In this document: piece after piece, positions 1 through 8,261 of the stretch
Layout of the letters: each line of letters begins with the position of its first letter
How positions within the stretch are numbered: position 1 is the first letter of the stretch
Assembly (NCBI GenBank): GCA_044449065.1
Contig: JBIOHP010000010.1
Coordinates: 71,303-135,302 of the forward strand
DNA length: 64,000 nt
Origin: JBIOHP01 sp044449065
GTDB taxonomy: Bacteria; Bacteroidota; Ignavibacteria; UBA10030; SZUA-254
Reading direction: 5' to 3'
Translations under genes and position numbers: made by a program
Notes under the pieces: generated by a model
Seen by the model: the letters and a program-made list of their open reading frames with translations, nothing else
What the model was told of the DNA's origin: nothing
The model's database searches: none

Positions 1-35
1 TCCGTCACCATAGGAAATATTCTCAAGTAATTATG

Positions 36-131
36 CTACCTGTTCCGTTTCTTATGTCTGTTCTTTCGTAATCGTTTTTTCCGTTTGTGGGTCGACATTT
101 TTTTCCGCAGACGTTTTTTGCCGCTCGGCAT
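36..131 (-). CDS. AURKAIP1/COX24-type small basic ribosomal-like protein
   Basis: A 31-residue, extremely Lys/Arg-rich protein starting MPSGKKRLRKKM and continuing STHKRKKRLRKNRHKK. I recognise this as the bacterial AURKAIP1/COX24-domain micro-protein common in Bacteroidota. Relatives of this domain are small-subunit ribosomal proteins (mycobacterial bS22, mitochondrial mS38), so a ribosomal role is likely by family. The ATG at 131 has a strong SD (AGGAG, 7-nt spacer) and lies 12 nt downstream of the zinc-ribbon/TPR gene, so the two are probably co-transcribed. It ends with TAG. Too short for routine gene calling. Confidence 0.85.
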   Translation of the reverse strand: MPSGKKRLRKKMSTHKRKKRLRKNRHKKRNR

Positions 132-143
132 GCTACCGCTCCT

Positions 144-1055
144 TTATTGTGATGAATTGTTTTTCATTGTGTGTTGTTGAATCAACATTAATGCTCTCTT
201 CCCCGTTTCCGTGGTCGAATCGAGGGCAACTGTTTTCTTAAACCACTCGTTTGCAGTCATCAGATCCCCGCGCATAAGATTCACCACGCCGAGGTTGAAA
301 TGGGCGAGTTGATGTTTCTTGTTGATCTTCAGAGCGTCCATAAATTTATTTTGAGCAAGCTCCAGGTCTTCGAAACGCCGGGTGGTGTCATCGGTCGCCA
401 TCTGGTAATAAGTTACCCCCAGATCAACCACGGCATTCGCATCGCCCGGTTTCATCTCAAGATACCGTTTATAGGCGTCAACTGCTTTATCCAAAAATTT
501 AGCGTCTTGGAGATGGTTCGCCAGTTGCAATAGCGCCTCGGCGTCGTTGGGATTTGCCTGCACGGCTTTCTCAAGTGTCTCAAGTTCATTCATCAATGCC
601 TGATTTTGATGTGCGTCGTTGGGAAGAGTTTTTTGCACCGGATTGACTGTCTCATTGCCGTTTCGCAGTAATCTGAAGCCAATGATAATGGCAATTAATA
701 TAACCGCCACGCCAACCGTGACTTTCCAACTTTGCAAAGCTTTCAGCGGAGTCGGTTTATACGGCGCAGCTTCCGGACGCACACTTTTTTTGACTGGCTG
801 CGTTTTAGCTGCACCGGGTAGCGCTGCTCCACAGCTTGAACAGTTTGATGTTCCGGCAGGATTCTGCGTTCCGCAACGAGGGCATTGAACAGGATTTGCG
901 TTTACTGTTTGAGGTTTCTTTTCAGTAATGGGTGTTTCCGGCGGTTTGGAAGGCGGAATGGAGCCCCATTCAATCGTTGCGCCGCAGGAGGAGCAAAATT
1001 TATCGCCTTGACGAATCTCCTGTGAACACTTACTGCAGAGAATCTTTGGATTCAT
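144..1055 (-). CDS. Double zinc-ribbon, membrane-anchored TPR protein
   Basis: A 303-residue protein with two N-terminal zinc ribbons: Cys7/Cys10/Cys21/Cys24, then Cys58/Cys61/Cys72/Cys75 (CPRCGTQNP...CSSCG type). A basic/proline-rich linker and one membrane helix at about 112-130 follow. The C-terminal half (about 150-290) consists of tetratricopeptide repeats, for example the stretches around ANPNDAEALLQLAN and AHFNLGVVNL. The topology suggests cytoplasmic zinc ribbons and TPRs on the other side of the inner membrane. TPRs normally mediate protein contacts; no enzymatic domain is visible. It follows the HU gene by 16 nt and precedes the ribosomal-like micro-protein, so the three may form one transcript. 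The partner is unknown. Confidence 0.8.
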   Translation of the reverse strand: MNPKILCSKCSQEIRQGDKFCSSCGATIEWGSIPPSKPPETPITEKKPQTVNANPVQCPRCGTQNPAGTSNCSSCGAALPGAAKTQPVKKSVRPEAAPYKPTPLKALQSWKVTVGVAVILIAIIIGFRLLRNGNETVNPVQKTLPNDAHQNQALMNELETLEKAVQANPNDAEALLQLANHLQDAKFLDKAVDAYKRYLEMKPGDANAVVDLGVTYYQMATDDTTRRFEDLELAQNKFMDALKINKKHQLAHFNLGVVNLMRGDLMTANEWFKKTVALDSTTETGKRALMLIQQHTMKNNSSQ

Positions 1056-1071
1056 GGATCAGGTTGTACCG

Positions 1072-1377
1072 TTACTTAATTGTCGGCAAGGTCTTCTTGA
1101 GGTTTTCGTTCACCGAACCCTTTAATTCCTTTGATACTTTGAACACCGGAACGAAATGTTCATCGACTTTCACCTGTTCACCGGTCCGGGGATTGCGCGC
1201 CATTCTTCCCTTCCGTTTCTTTGTCCTAAAACTTCCAAAACCGCGAATCTCGATATTCTTGCCTTCTTTCAACGCTTCGATAACAGTTTGAATAAATCCG
1301 TCAACAACCGCTTCGGTTTCAACCTTTGTTAAGCCGGTTCCCGCGGCGATATGATCAACGATATCAGCTTTAGTCAA
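1072..1377 (-). CDS. HU/IHF-family DNA-binding protein
   Basis: A histone-like DNA-bending protein of 101 residues from the start chosen here. It begins (M)TKADIVDHIAAGTGLTK and has the family core, including IRGFGSFRTKKRKGRMARNPRTG, the beta-arm region that inserts into the DNA minor groove. A longer reading from 1419 would add 14 residues unlike the family N-terminus. I start at the TTG at 1377 because AGGAG lies 7 nt upstream and HU proteins normally begin at this point. The basic, slightly extended C-terminus (VNENLKKTLPTIK) is not diagnostic. HU versus an IHF subunit cannot be decided by eye. Confidence 0.9.
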   Translation of the reverse strand: MTKADIVDHIAAGTGLTKVETEAVVDGFIQTVIEALKEGKNIEIRGFGSFRTKKRKGRMARNPRTGEQVKVDEHFVPVFKVSKELKGSVNENLKKTLPTIK

Positions 1378-1480
1378 TTCTCTTCTCCTGGATTGTTCGA
1401 CATAAAATGAATGATACAAAAATCTGCGTTACTTGTTTGATGCTCTCCTGATATTATCACCGTTATCATCTTGAGTAACC

Positions 1481-2392
1481 TTAAAACCCCGTAGCAATTT
1501 TGTATTGCAAAATCGGCCGGTTTAATAATTCTTCCTTCAAATTTTCAAGACCCGACATTCTGGTTTCGCCCAGAAGTAAATCAAGCAATCCATGAAGCGG
1601 TCTTCCCTCACGGACTATTGCGGGCGTTCCCTTTATCCCCGCCATTCTCGCCGTGATCGCGATTGCATCCTCGTAAGTACCGAGCGTATCAACTAAATGC
1701 ATTTTATACGCCGTTGTGCCCGTGAACACTCTCCCATCCGCATAGGAAACGATTGAATCATGATCGAGCTTTCGTTCTTTTTCGACTATTGAAATAAATT
1801 GTCTGTGGACCTCATCCATCAAATTCTGGAAATATTTTTTATCGTCAGCCGTCATAGCGCGGAAGGGATTGCCGGCGTCTTTCAATTTGCCGCTTTTGAT
1901 TGTATTCGCTTCAACACCGATCTTATTCAGTAAGGGATCAATCCGCAAAAATTCTGAAATGACGCCAATGCTGCCCGTGAGCGTGCCCGGATTAGCAACA
2001 ATCTTATCGGCGCCAACAGCTACATAATATCCGCCGCTTGCGGCAACCGATCCCATAGAAGCGACTATTGGTTTCCCGCTCGCTTTGGTTTTTCTGACTT
2101 CATCGTACATTTCATGGCTGGCTACCACACCACCCCCCGGTGAATCGATTCGGAGCAGGATTCCCTTTACGCTGCTGTCCTCACGATATTTTTTCAATTG
2201 ACGTACAACTTGTTCCGAGGAAACAATGACTCCGTTAAGTTCCACCACGGCAATTTTATCTCCGAAACCGACTGTAACATCCTCATATTCCGGACGTGGT
2301 GAGAATGTAAAGAAAACAACCGTTATTATTAATCCACCGACGAGAACGACAATCCCGGCGATGATTAATAACCATTTTGTGGAACTATTCAA
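1481..2392 (-). CDS. sppA: Signal peptide peptidase SppA (S49 family)
   Basis: Membrane-bound serine protease that degrades cleaved signal peptides. It is the short single-domain form (303 residues), like Bacillus SppA, not the duplicated E. coli form. One N-terminal membrane helix (about 7-29) is followed by the S49 core. The nucleophile is Ser119 in GSVAASGGYYVA. The general-base lysine lies in the KSGKLKD segment (about 166-172). The oligomerisation-type motif RIDSPGGGV precedes it. The start is TTG at 2392: an in-frame stop lies two codons upstream, there is no ATG in the N-terminal region, and the helix needs this start. It probably has its own promoter in the 363-bp gap upstream. Confidence 0.9.
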   Translation of the reverse strand: MNSSTKWLLIIAGIVVLVGGLIITVVFFTFSPRPEYEDVTVGFGDKIAVVELNGVIVSSEQVVRQLKKYREDSSVKGILLRIDSPGGGVVASHEMYDEVRKTKASGKPIVASMGSVAASGGYYVAVGADKIVANPGTLTGSIGVISEFLRIDPLLNKIGVEANTIKSGKLKDAGNPFRAMTADDKKYFQNLMDEVHRQFISIVEKERKLDHDSIVSYADGRVFTGTTAYKMHLVDTLGTYEDAIAITARMAGIKGTPAIVREGRPLHGLLDLLLGETRMSGLENLKEELLNRPILQYKIATGF

Positions 2393-2594
2393 TATTTACC
2401 ATGCGATTAGTTGTAACGTATTGATTTATATATATATTATAGTAAATGTTCAAGGGAAAGTCAAACCGCATTTATTTAAGCTATTCCGACATTTGAAAAA
2501 TGGTATTTAAAGCGGGATATGGGAGTTTTTTAATGTAAGAAATGAAATAAGTTGGGAATAATTAACTATTCATAATAGTTTAGTGTGTGCCCTC

Positions 2595-2740
2595 TAATAT
2601 CATGGCGACAGGATCTTACGACGGTAGTGCGTAAGGAAAGCAACGCAGGGGTAAGAGCCATGCACTGCCTTTAGAACCTTCATCTCAACTGAGGAAAAGG
2701 GAAGCGACAAAATGGCAAATAAGGAAGGATAACAGTAAGA
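2595..2740. other. Structured intergenic element, possible RNA
   Basis: Within the 363-bp gap between sppA and the DUF3788 gene is a block more GC-rich than its surroundings with nested complementarity. CATGGC (2601-2606) pairs with GCCATG (2657-2662). Inside it, CTTACG (2615-2620) pairs with CGTAAG (2630-2635). Downstream, CTCA/TGAG forms a further short hairpin around 2694-2703. The sequence GCGACA occurs twice (about 2605 and 2704). It does not match TPP, SAM, cobalamin, glycine, c-di-GMP, RNase P, tmRNA or group II intron cores that I know. Strand and function are unresolved; it could also be a decayed mobile element. The rest of the gap is AT-rich and holds the sppA promoter by position. 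Confidence 0.3.
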
Positions 2741-2755
2741 GGGAAAAAACAGAAA

Positions 2756-3169
2756 TCAATTCTCGAGTTTAATTTTCAATAACTCCAAAAACATATTAGG
2801 TTCATAATTACTTTCGGTGAACATCAATAACGTTCCCTCGGGATATTTCATTGCATCGCTTAACATCTCTTGTACGGACTTGGGAAACGAACCACGCCTG
2901 ATCAATTGCAATGATTTATCATTAAAAACAATCTTAACGGTAAAGTCATTTTCTAAGGGGAAAAGATAAAATAACCGTTTCTTTTTTTTATCGCAGGTAA
3001 TATACCAACCAGACGTTTTCGAGTATTTCCAATTCAAAGAAATACCCTCATACTCAGATTGCATTGACTTGAGGGTCTCATCCAATGGGCGATACGTCTT
3101 GCCAATTTTTAGCTTAAGGTCAGATTCTTCGGGATGCTTCTTTTCATTATAAAATTTGTCAGCGGGCAT
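2756..3169 (-). CDS. DUF3788 family protein
   Basis: A soluble 137-residue protein resembling DUF3788. The recognisable core is LNWKYSKTSGWYITCDKKKKR followed by LFYLFPLENDFTVKIVFNDKSL. The family has no established biochemical role; members are single-domain, cytoplasmic and often annotated only by this core. There is no signal peptide or membrane segment. It starts at ATG 3169 without an obvious SD. Codon use is visibly AT-richer than in neighbouring housekeeping genes, which may hint at acquisition. It is not tightly linked to either neighbour. Confidence 0.7.
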   Translation of the reverse strand: MPADKFYNEKKHPEESDLKLKIGKTYRPLDETLKSMQSEYEGISLNWKYSKTSGWYITCDKKKKRLFYLFPLENDFTVKIVFNDKSLQLIRRGSFPKSVQEMLSDAMKYPEGTLLMFTESNYEPNMFLELLKIKLEN

Positions 3170-3285
3170 GAATAGTTTAATTTTAACTAAAATGAATTAC
3201 AGAATTGAAATAGTAAAGAACCCGGGTACCCTCCGCTGCATTCATACGAACTGTTCAGTCCGCTTCCGTTTATTCCGTTATTATC

Positions 3286-3978
3286 TTATGATTGGAGTGC
3301 AAACTCTGCTGCCGCTTTAGCATGGAGCGTTGTGGTATCAAATAACGGCAGATCGCAATCTGATTGTTTTATGAGCAATGGAATCTCCGTGCATCCCAGA
3401 ATGATTCCCTGCGCGCCTTTTCCTCGTAATTTCTCGATGATGGTGAGATATTTCTTCTTTGTTTCCGGTTTGAATTTATTTTTCGCTAATTCATCAAAAA
3501 TATTGGCATGAATAAATTCACGCTCACCATCGTCGGGAAGAAGCGTGGTGATTCCGTTTTTAGTTAATCGGTCTTTAAAGAATGGTTGCTCCATGGTGGT
3601 ACGAGTACCGAGCAATCCGACCTTCGTGAATTTCCGTTTCGTAACTTCGTTTGCGGTTGCATCCGCAATGTGGATCAAAGGAATGCCAATCTGTTTTTGA
3701 ATACCATCCGCTACAAGATGCGGTGTGTTCGCGCAAAGAACGAGGCAATCAGCGCCGCCTTTTTCGAGCATCTTCGCAACACCGATTAAAAAACCAACTC
3801 GGTTGCCCCAATCTTTTGGATCCGCCGGAGGTCTGAACTCCTCCAAATCCAGTGAATACATCAGGATTTTGGCTGAGCTTAACCCTCCCAATCGTTCATT
3901 AACAATCTGGTTAATCGTTCTGTAATAATCGATGGTTGATAACCACGTCGTGCCGCCGATAAGTCCGAGTGTTTTCAT
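3286..3978 (-). CDS. Aspartate/glutamate racemase family protein
   Basis: A cofactor-independent amino-acid racemase fold of 230 residues. The N-terminus MKTLGLIGGTTWLST is typical of the RacX/YgeA branch. The two catalytic cysteines are visible: Cys82 in LCANTP and Cys196 in GCTEIP. The enzyme would interconvert D/L-aspartate, D/L-glutamate or a broader substrate set; specificity cannot be read from sequence. Both cysteines being present argues for an active enzyme. It lies upstream of DUF3788 and 66 bp downstream of trxB, all on the minus strand, but the spacing does not prove an operon. Confidence 0.85.
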   Translation of the reverse strand: MKTLGLIGGTTWLSTIDYYRTINQIVNERLGGLSSAKILMYSLDLEEFRPPADPKDWGNRVGFLIGVAKMLEKGGADCLVLCANTPHLVADGIQKQIGIPLIHIADATANEVTKRKFTKVGLLGTRTTMEQPFFKDRLTKNGITTLLPDDGEREFIHANIFDELAKNKFKPETKKKYLTIIEKLRGKGAQGIILGCTEIPLLIKQSDCDLPLFDTTTLHAKAAAEFALQS

Positions 3979-4044
3979 ATTAAGTTATTTAAAATAATTC
4001 CGGGTTTAACATTTTTGATGGGTGAAATAAATCGTTACCTAACT

Positions 4045-4995
4045 TCAATCCTTGCTTTCAATCCACCGCTCCGCGTCTATGGCAGCCATACATCCTGAAC
4101 CCGCAGCGGTGATCGCCTGACGGTACACTGCATCTGTTACATCTCCTGCTGCAAAAATGCCGTGGATGTTTGTTGCTGTTGAACCGGGTTTGGTTTTAAT
4201 GTATCCCTTTTCGTCAACGTCGATCTTTCCCATAAACACTGCCGTATTCGGCTCATGACCGATAGCGATGAAAAGCCCGTCGGCTTTCAGTTCGGTGAGC
4301 GCTTTGGTTTTCAGATTACGAATCTTTACGCCGGTCATGATTTTTTTGTTGTTTTCTTCCTTACCCAGAACTTCTTCAACCGCAGAATCCCAGATGAACG
4401 ATATTTTCGGATTCTTCATGGCTCTATCCTGCATGATTTTTGAAGCCCTCAACTGGTCGCGCCGGTGAATCACGGTCAGTTTTGATGCAAATCGCGTGAG
4501 GTAGTTCGCTTCTTCCATAGCGGTATCTCCCCCGCCAACAACCAAAACTTCCTGATTCTTAAAGAAAAATCCGTCACACGTCGCGCATGCGGATACTCCG
4601 TAACCCATGAATTTTTTCTCGGAGGGAATGTTCAGCAATTTAGCTGAAGCTCCGGTGGATATAATAATTGCATCCGATGTATAAACCGTATCATTCGATA
4701 CAACCTTGAAGGGATGCTTCGTGAAATCGACGTCGGTGACATCCTGGAACAACGTTTCCGCGCCAAATCTCTGCGCCTGTTTTCGAAAGAGATCCATTAA
4801 TTCGGGACCGAGAATTCCTTCCGGAAATCCCGGATAGTTTTCCACCTCGGTGGTGATCGTCAATTGTCCGCCCGGTTGATTGCCCTCTAACACGAGCACT
4901 TTCAGATTAGCGCGTCCGTTATAAATTGCCGCGGTTAATCCCGCCGGTCCTGATCCAATAATAATTACCTGATAATGTTTTGGTGCGTTTTGCAT
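4045..4995 (-). CDS. trxB: Thioredoxin reductase
   Basis: NADPH-dependent flavoenzyme (316 residues) that reduces thioredoxin. The N-terminal FAD motif is GSGPAGLTAA (about 14-23). The redox pair is Cys137/Cys140 in ACATCDG. The NADPH-binding motif is GGGDTAMEEA (about 153-162). The C-terminal FAD motif GIFAAGDVTD is present. Length and order match the low-molecular-weight bacterial enzyme. Start ATG 4995 has AGGA 7 nt upstream. It supplies the cytoplasmic thiol-reduction system; no thioredoxin gene is adjacent. Confidence 0.95.
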   Translation of the reverse strand: MQNAPKHYQVIIIGSGPAGLTAAIYNGRANLKVLVLEGNQPGGQLTITTEVENYPGFPEGILGPELMDLFRKQAQRFGAETLFQDVTDVDFTKHPFKVVSNDTVYTSDAIIISTGASAKLLNIPSEKKFMGYGVSACATCDGFFFKNQEVLVVGGGDTAMEEANYLTRFASKLTVIHRRDQLRASKIMQDRAMKNPKISFIWDSAVEEVLGKEENNKKIMTGVKIRNLKTKALTELKADGLFIAIGHEPNTAVFMGKIDVDEKGYIKTKPGSTATNIHGIFAAGDVTDAVYRQAITAAGSGCMAAIDAERWIESKD

Positions 4996-5040
4996 TTTGT
5001 TTTCCTGTATGGAGTTTGGTTATTAATTTAAATAATTCTT

Positions 5041-5976
5041 TTACCGGGCGTCGTTCTGTAATAATATCTTCGCATTGCGCGTCAGCCCTGAAACTTTTGT
5101 CCGTTTAATAGGGCTTTTTGTAAATCTCCTGCTGAATTCTTCTTGTGTTATGGCAGCTATATCCGCCAGCTCGGGTGCAATATTCCCCTCGCGTGGATTG
5201 AATTCTTCAATATCGGTTTGCGTAGCATCTTTATGATTCCACGGACAAACATCCTGACAAATATCGCAGCCGTATAGCCAATGTTCAAATTTACCGCTAA
5301 GGTCCGGCGCAATCGATCCCTCATGCTCTATCGTAAGATACGAAATACACTTATTCGAATCGACGACGTACGGTTCAACAATCGCTTTCGTTGGGCATGC
5401 TTCGATGCACAACGTACACGAGCCGCAATGATCCGTTGCCGGCGTGTCATACTCCAATTCCGCATCCAGAATGATCTCGCCGAGAAAAATCCATGAACCA
5501 TATTCCCGCGATATCACATTTGTGTGCTTCCCTATCCAACCGATGCCTGCGCGCTGTGCCCAGACTTTATCCATCACTGGACCGGTATCGACATAAACTT
5601 TGCCCTTCGCTCCGGGTATTTCCTCATGGATAAACTCGAGCAGGTTTTTTAACCGTTCCTCGAGGATAGCATGATAATCATCGCCCCATGCATACCGTGA
5701 AATTTTGCCGAATCCTTCCGCCTGGACATGCGCAACATCGGAATAGTAATTCATCGCGACAGAAACTACTGATTTTGCGTCCGGCACCACGAAAGAAGGA
5801 TCAATTCGCTTCTCAATGCTCTTCTCCATCCATCTCATCGTCCCCTGATAACCACGCTCGAGCCATTCCTGCAGATGTTCCGCTTCTTCGTTGAGCTTCT
5901 CCGATTTTGCTATACCGACCTGCTGAAATCCCAACGATTTTGCTTTCTCTTTAATGCGATCGGTGAGATTCATCAT
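5041..5976 (-). CDS. queG: Epoxyqueuosine reductase QueG
   Basis: Catalyses the last step of queuosine biosynthesis, reduction of epoxyqueuosine to queuosine in tRNA. By family it uses cobalamin and two [4Fe-4S] clusters. The 311-residue sequence has the N-terminal cobalamin-binding region with YVDTGPVMDKVWAQRAGIGWIGKHTN (split here: YVDTGPVMDKVWAQ, then RAGIGWIGKHTN). The ferredoxin-type motifs are CGSCTLCIEACPTKAI and CDICQDVCPWN. It is shorter at the C-terminus than E. coli QueG, which has HEAT-like repeats. It follows the Rieske gene by only 9 nt, so they are probably co-transcribed. With metH it is the second B12-dependent enzyme in the window. Confidence 0.93.
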   Translation of the reverse strand: MMNLTDRIKEKAKSLGFQQVGIAKSEKLNEEAEHLQEWLERGYQGTMRWMEKSIEKRIDPSFVVPDAKSVVSVAMNYYSDVAHVQAEGFGKISRYAWGDDYHAILEERLKNLLEFIHEEIPGAKGKVYVDTGPVMDKVWAQRAGIGWIGKHTNVISREYGSWIFLGEIILDAELEYDTPATDHCGSCTLCIEACPTKAIVEPYVVDSNKCISYLTIEHEGSIAPDLSGKFEHWLYGCDICQDVCPWNHKDATQTDIEEFNPREGNIAPELADIAAITQEEFSRRFTKSPIKRTKVSGLTRNAKILLQNDAR

Positions 5977-5985
5977 CGTCCCGCC

Positions 5986-6291
5986 TTATGCCTCGATATC
6001 GACGAGGATATCGGAACCCTTAACCTGCACCTGATATGTTGTTGCTTTACCCTGCCCCGTTGTCGATAGTCCGGTGGCCAGATCGAACGTCCATCCGTGC
6101 ATAGGACAGGTAACAGTGCCATTGAAAATTTCACCTTCGTGAAGCAAAGAAAAATGCTGGTGAGGGCAATTATTTTTTAAGGCATAAATCTTTCCACCCA
6201 CTTTAAAAACGGCAATTTCCACGCCATCAATTGTCCTCGTTGTGGCGGAATTTTCCTTTATATCGCCGTATTTCAGAATTTTAGTGTACAT
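5986..6291 (-). CDS. Rieske [2Fe-2S] ferredoxin-like protein
   Basis: A small stand-alone Rieske protein of 101 residues, similar to NirD/biphenyl-type ferredoxins. The cluster ligands are visible: CPHQHFSLLHEGE (Cys and His) and VTCPMHGWTFD (Cys and His). There is no signal peptide or membrane helix, so it should act in the cytoplasm as an electron carrier. I start at ATG 6291 (MYTKILKYGDI); a TTG 21 nt upstream would add residues unlike the family. It is directly upstream of queG and might donate electrons to it; this is only suggested by the 9-nt spacing. Confidence 0.85.
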   Translation of the reverse strand: MYTKILKYGDIKENSATTRTIDGVEIAVFKVGGKIYALKNNCPHQHFSLLHEGEIFNGTVTCPMHGWTFDLATGLSTTGQGKATTYQVQVKGSDILVDIEA

Positions 6292-6400
6292 GCGTATCCA
6301 CAGTGACAACAATATTCGGTTCCATTATCTTCCCGTTTTTCCACTCCATCCGGACTGTCTGAAAAATCCCATTCGTCCTTATAACTAAATTCAAACTGTT

Positions 6401-6459
6401 GCAATATGCATCGATATAAGGAGATCGCGACGTCCGCCTGTGGCGGACTCGCGATGACT
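6401..6459 (+). repeat. REP-like palindromic repeat, copy A
   Basis: A unit starting GCAATATGCATCGATATAAG then GGAGATCGCGACGTCCGCC, a 3-nt loop and GGCGGACTCGCGATGACT. The GATCGCGA..GTCCGCC arm pairs with GGCGGAC.TCGCGAT with one bulged base. The same unit is found at 59706-59766 (minus) and 63647-63724 (plus), including the non-palindromic leader. It fills the 214-bp gap between the Rieske and metallo-hydrolase genes and probably acts, like other REP sequences, as a dispersed non-coding element. Confidence 0.75.
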
Positions 6460-6505
6460 CTTCAAACAATCTGCATCTTTTCGGCAAAAGGGTCAGGGAC
6501 GACTA

Positions 6506-7348
6506 TTACAGCTTCACCTCGCCCCCGTACATATACCCCTTCTCATGAGATGCGGCTTTTCCGGCAACGGTTCGCGGATCGTGCTCAAAAAATAAAATCC
6601 AGCTCTCATTGACCGCGCGGCGGAGAATCCTTTTCTTATCCTCAAGCGTAATCAGCGGACGGCAATCGTATGCCATGATGTATGGCAGGGGTATATGGCT
6701 GGTTGTCGGAAACAGATCGCAGCAATACAGCATGGTGGTGATGCCATCGGATATCAAAGGTAATTGCTGCGAGGACGTATGCCCGTTTGTGACAACCACG
6801 CTGATGTTATCGAAAATTTCTTTCTCACCGTCAATAAAATGCAAGATACCTTCCTTCATCAACGGCATAAAGTCGTCAACCATGAAGCTCCCCCGGTCTT
6901 TCTCGGTCGGCGCAAGGGCATTCTCCCAATGCGCCTTTTGAACGTAATACTTTGCGCGGGGGAATGTCGGTGCTAATTTGCCGTTTTCACGAAAGGTCGA
7001 TCCGCCGGCATGATCAAAATGAAGATGCGTAAGGATAACATCCGTGATATCATCCGGGGTCAGGCTGTATTCTTTGAGCGAACGCTTCAATTCATATTGA
7101 GAATTATCGAGCCGATAAATATCAATTTGTTTCTCGGTGAATTTTGATCCGTTGCCGTTATCGATGAGTATTTTCTTCCCGTTTCCGATGAGCAAAAGCG
7201 CTCGCGCGGCGAGTTCTATGCGGTTTCGGTCATCGGGGGGATTTTGTTTTTGCCATAAGGGTCTCGGAATGATGCCAAACATGGCGCCGCCATCGAGCCA
7301 GAAACGTCCGGTCTCGATAGGGTAAAGTTCATACTTGCCTATCTTCAT
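6506..7348 (-). CDS. Metallo-beta-lactamase-fold hydrolase
   Basis: A cytoplasmic MBL-superfamily hydrolase of 280 residues, resembling the AHL-lactonase/glyoxalase-II-like group. The metal motif is THLHFDHAGG (HxHxDH). Later ligands are the His of NGHTSSQ, the Asp of CCDLFPT and the His of FEHDP, which suggests a complete dinuclear zinc site. I start at ATG 7348 (MKIGKYELYPIETG); a longer reading to 7390 adds 14 residues with no family resemblance. The substrate is unknown. The ferredoxin gene lies 125 bp upstream on the same strand. Confidence 0.85.
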   Translation of the reverse strand: MKIGKYELYPIETGRFWLDGGAMFGIIPRPLWQKQNPPDDRNRIELAARALLLIGNGKKILIDNGNGSKFTEKQIDIYRLDNSQYELKRSLKEYSLTPDDITDVILTHLHFDHAGGSTFRENGKLAPTFPRAKYYVQKAHWENALAPTEKDRGSFMVDDFMPLMKEGILHFIDGEKEIFDNISVVVTNGHTSSQQLPLISDGITTMLYCCDLFPTTSHIPLPYIMAYDCRPLITLEDKKRILRRAVNESWILFFEHDPRTVAGKAASHEKGYMYGGEVKL

Positions 7349-7473
7349 AATAACGCTGGTTAATCGTGATGGATACCCTAAAAATAACATGAGGTCGAAG
7401 GATATACTTCATCCGCTCGACCTCAATGTGTAAATTCGCGATGGATCTAAACCAGATCCGTGTGATAAAGAAC

Positions 7474-7815
7474 TTACGCCACCCTGAAATGAGAAGTGGC
7501 TTCGGAAAGCTCGGCGAACTCTCGTTCGGGATGAAGTTGTTTCGCGCGGGCAGATAATTCCTCTTCCGTTTCCACATGGTTGGGATCGGGCACGCAGCAA
7601 TCGACCGGGCAAACAGCCGCGCATTGCTCTTTCTCAAAATGTCCGACACACTCAGTGCATTTTTCTGGGACAATGTAATAAAAATCGTTTGAGATTGCGG
7701 CATTTTTTGCCCCGTTTAATTCCCATTGCACACCGCCGGCATAAATTGCAGTGTTCGGGCACTCCGGCTCGCACGCGCCGCAGTTAATACATTCTTCAGT
7801 GATCATCGTAGACAC
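7474..7815 (-). CDS. YfhL-type 2[4Fe-4S] ferredoxin
   Basis: A bacterial-type ferredoxin of 113 residues. Cluster I ligands are in CINCGACEPECP. The second set is CTECVGHFEKEQCAAVCPVDCC, given here as CTECVGHFEKEQC and AAVCPVDCC, with the long inter-cysteine insertion typical of the YfhL/Alvin group of low-potential ferredoxins. The C-terminal acidic helix region (ETEEELSARAKQL) is also typical. The start is GTG 7815, which has AAGGA 7 nt upstream; the ATG three codons later lacks this spacing. It is an electron carrier; the redox partner is not evident. Confidence 0.9.
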   Translation of the reverse strand: MSTMITEECINCGACEPECPNTAIYAGGVQWELNGAKNAAISNDFYYIVPEKCTECVGHFEKEQCAAVCPVDCCVPDPNHVETEEELSARAKQLHPEREFAELSEATSHFRVA

Positions 7816-8261
7816 AGGTTTTTCCTTCTATAATTTGAAATTCCGTTAGATAATAAATTTTGGAATATTTGTTTCTTGGATCGTTTTTCTATTTCGCTAC
7901 AGTTTCCGGAAGTGATATGATACAATCATAACTCATAATGAGAATTTGATTTAACACAAGTAGATGAATACAACTTCTCAAAACAGTTAATCTCTCACAC
8001 GGGGTTGTTCAACTGAAATTCAATAAAACCGGTGAAATTTACTCGGGATCACCTATTGAATTGATGAATGCCCTTCCCAAACTGCCATTTATTTATAGAT
8101 TTATGATACGAAAAAAAGGTCAAAAATTCAACTTGCGGGTTGTTGAAAATGCTTTGAAATGAAGGGGGTTTTCTAAACTTGTTTGGAAATCTGTTTCTAA
8201 TTAGATCCTGATCCCCATAATTCAAAACAAGGAGACTCGGATTGGATTCTTCAACAACCTG
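7816..8261. other. 446-bp gap without a gene
   Basis: AT-rich spacer between metH and the ferredoxin gene. I see no supported ORF. It contains most of the inverted-repeat element at 8135-8262 described separately. An additional copy of the GGGTTGTT..AAC word lies near 7999. The ferredoxin promoter must lie in its left part by position. Confidence 0.6.

Noticed and set aside
2595..2740. Group II intron or RNase P RNA fragment
   Set aside because: No domain V-like hairpin and no conserved RNase P cores were found; kept only as an unassigned structured block.
7329..7703. 124-residue minus-strand frame overlapping the ferredoxin
   Set aside because: Different frame over the same DNA; the ferredoxin cysteine motifs leave no doubt about the real frame.
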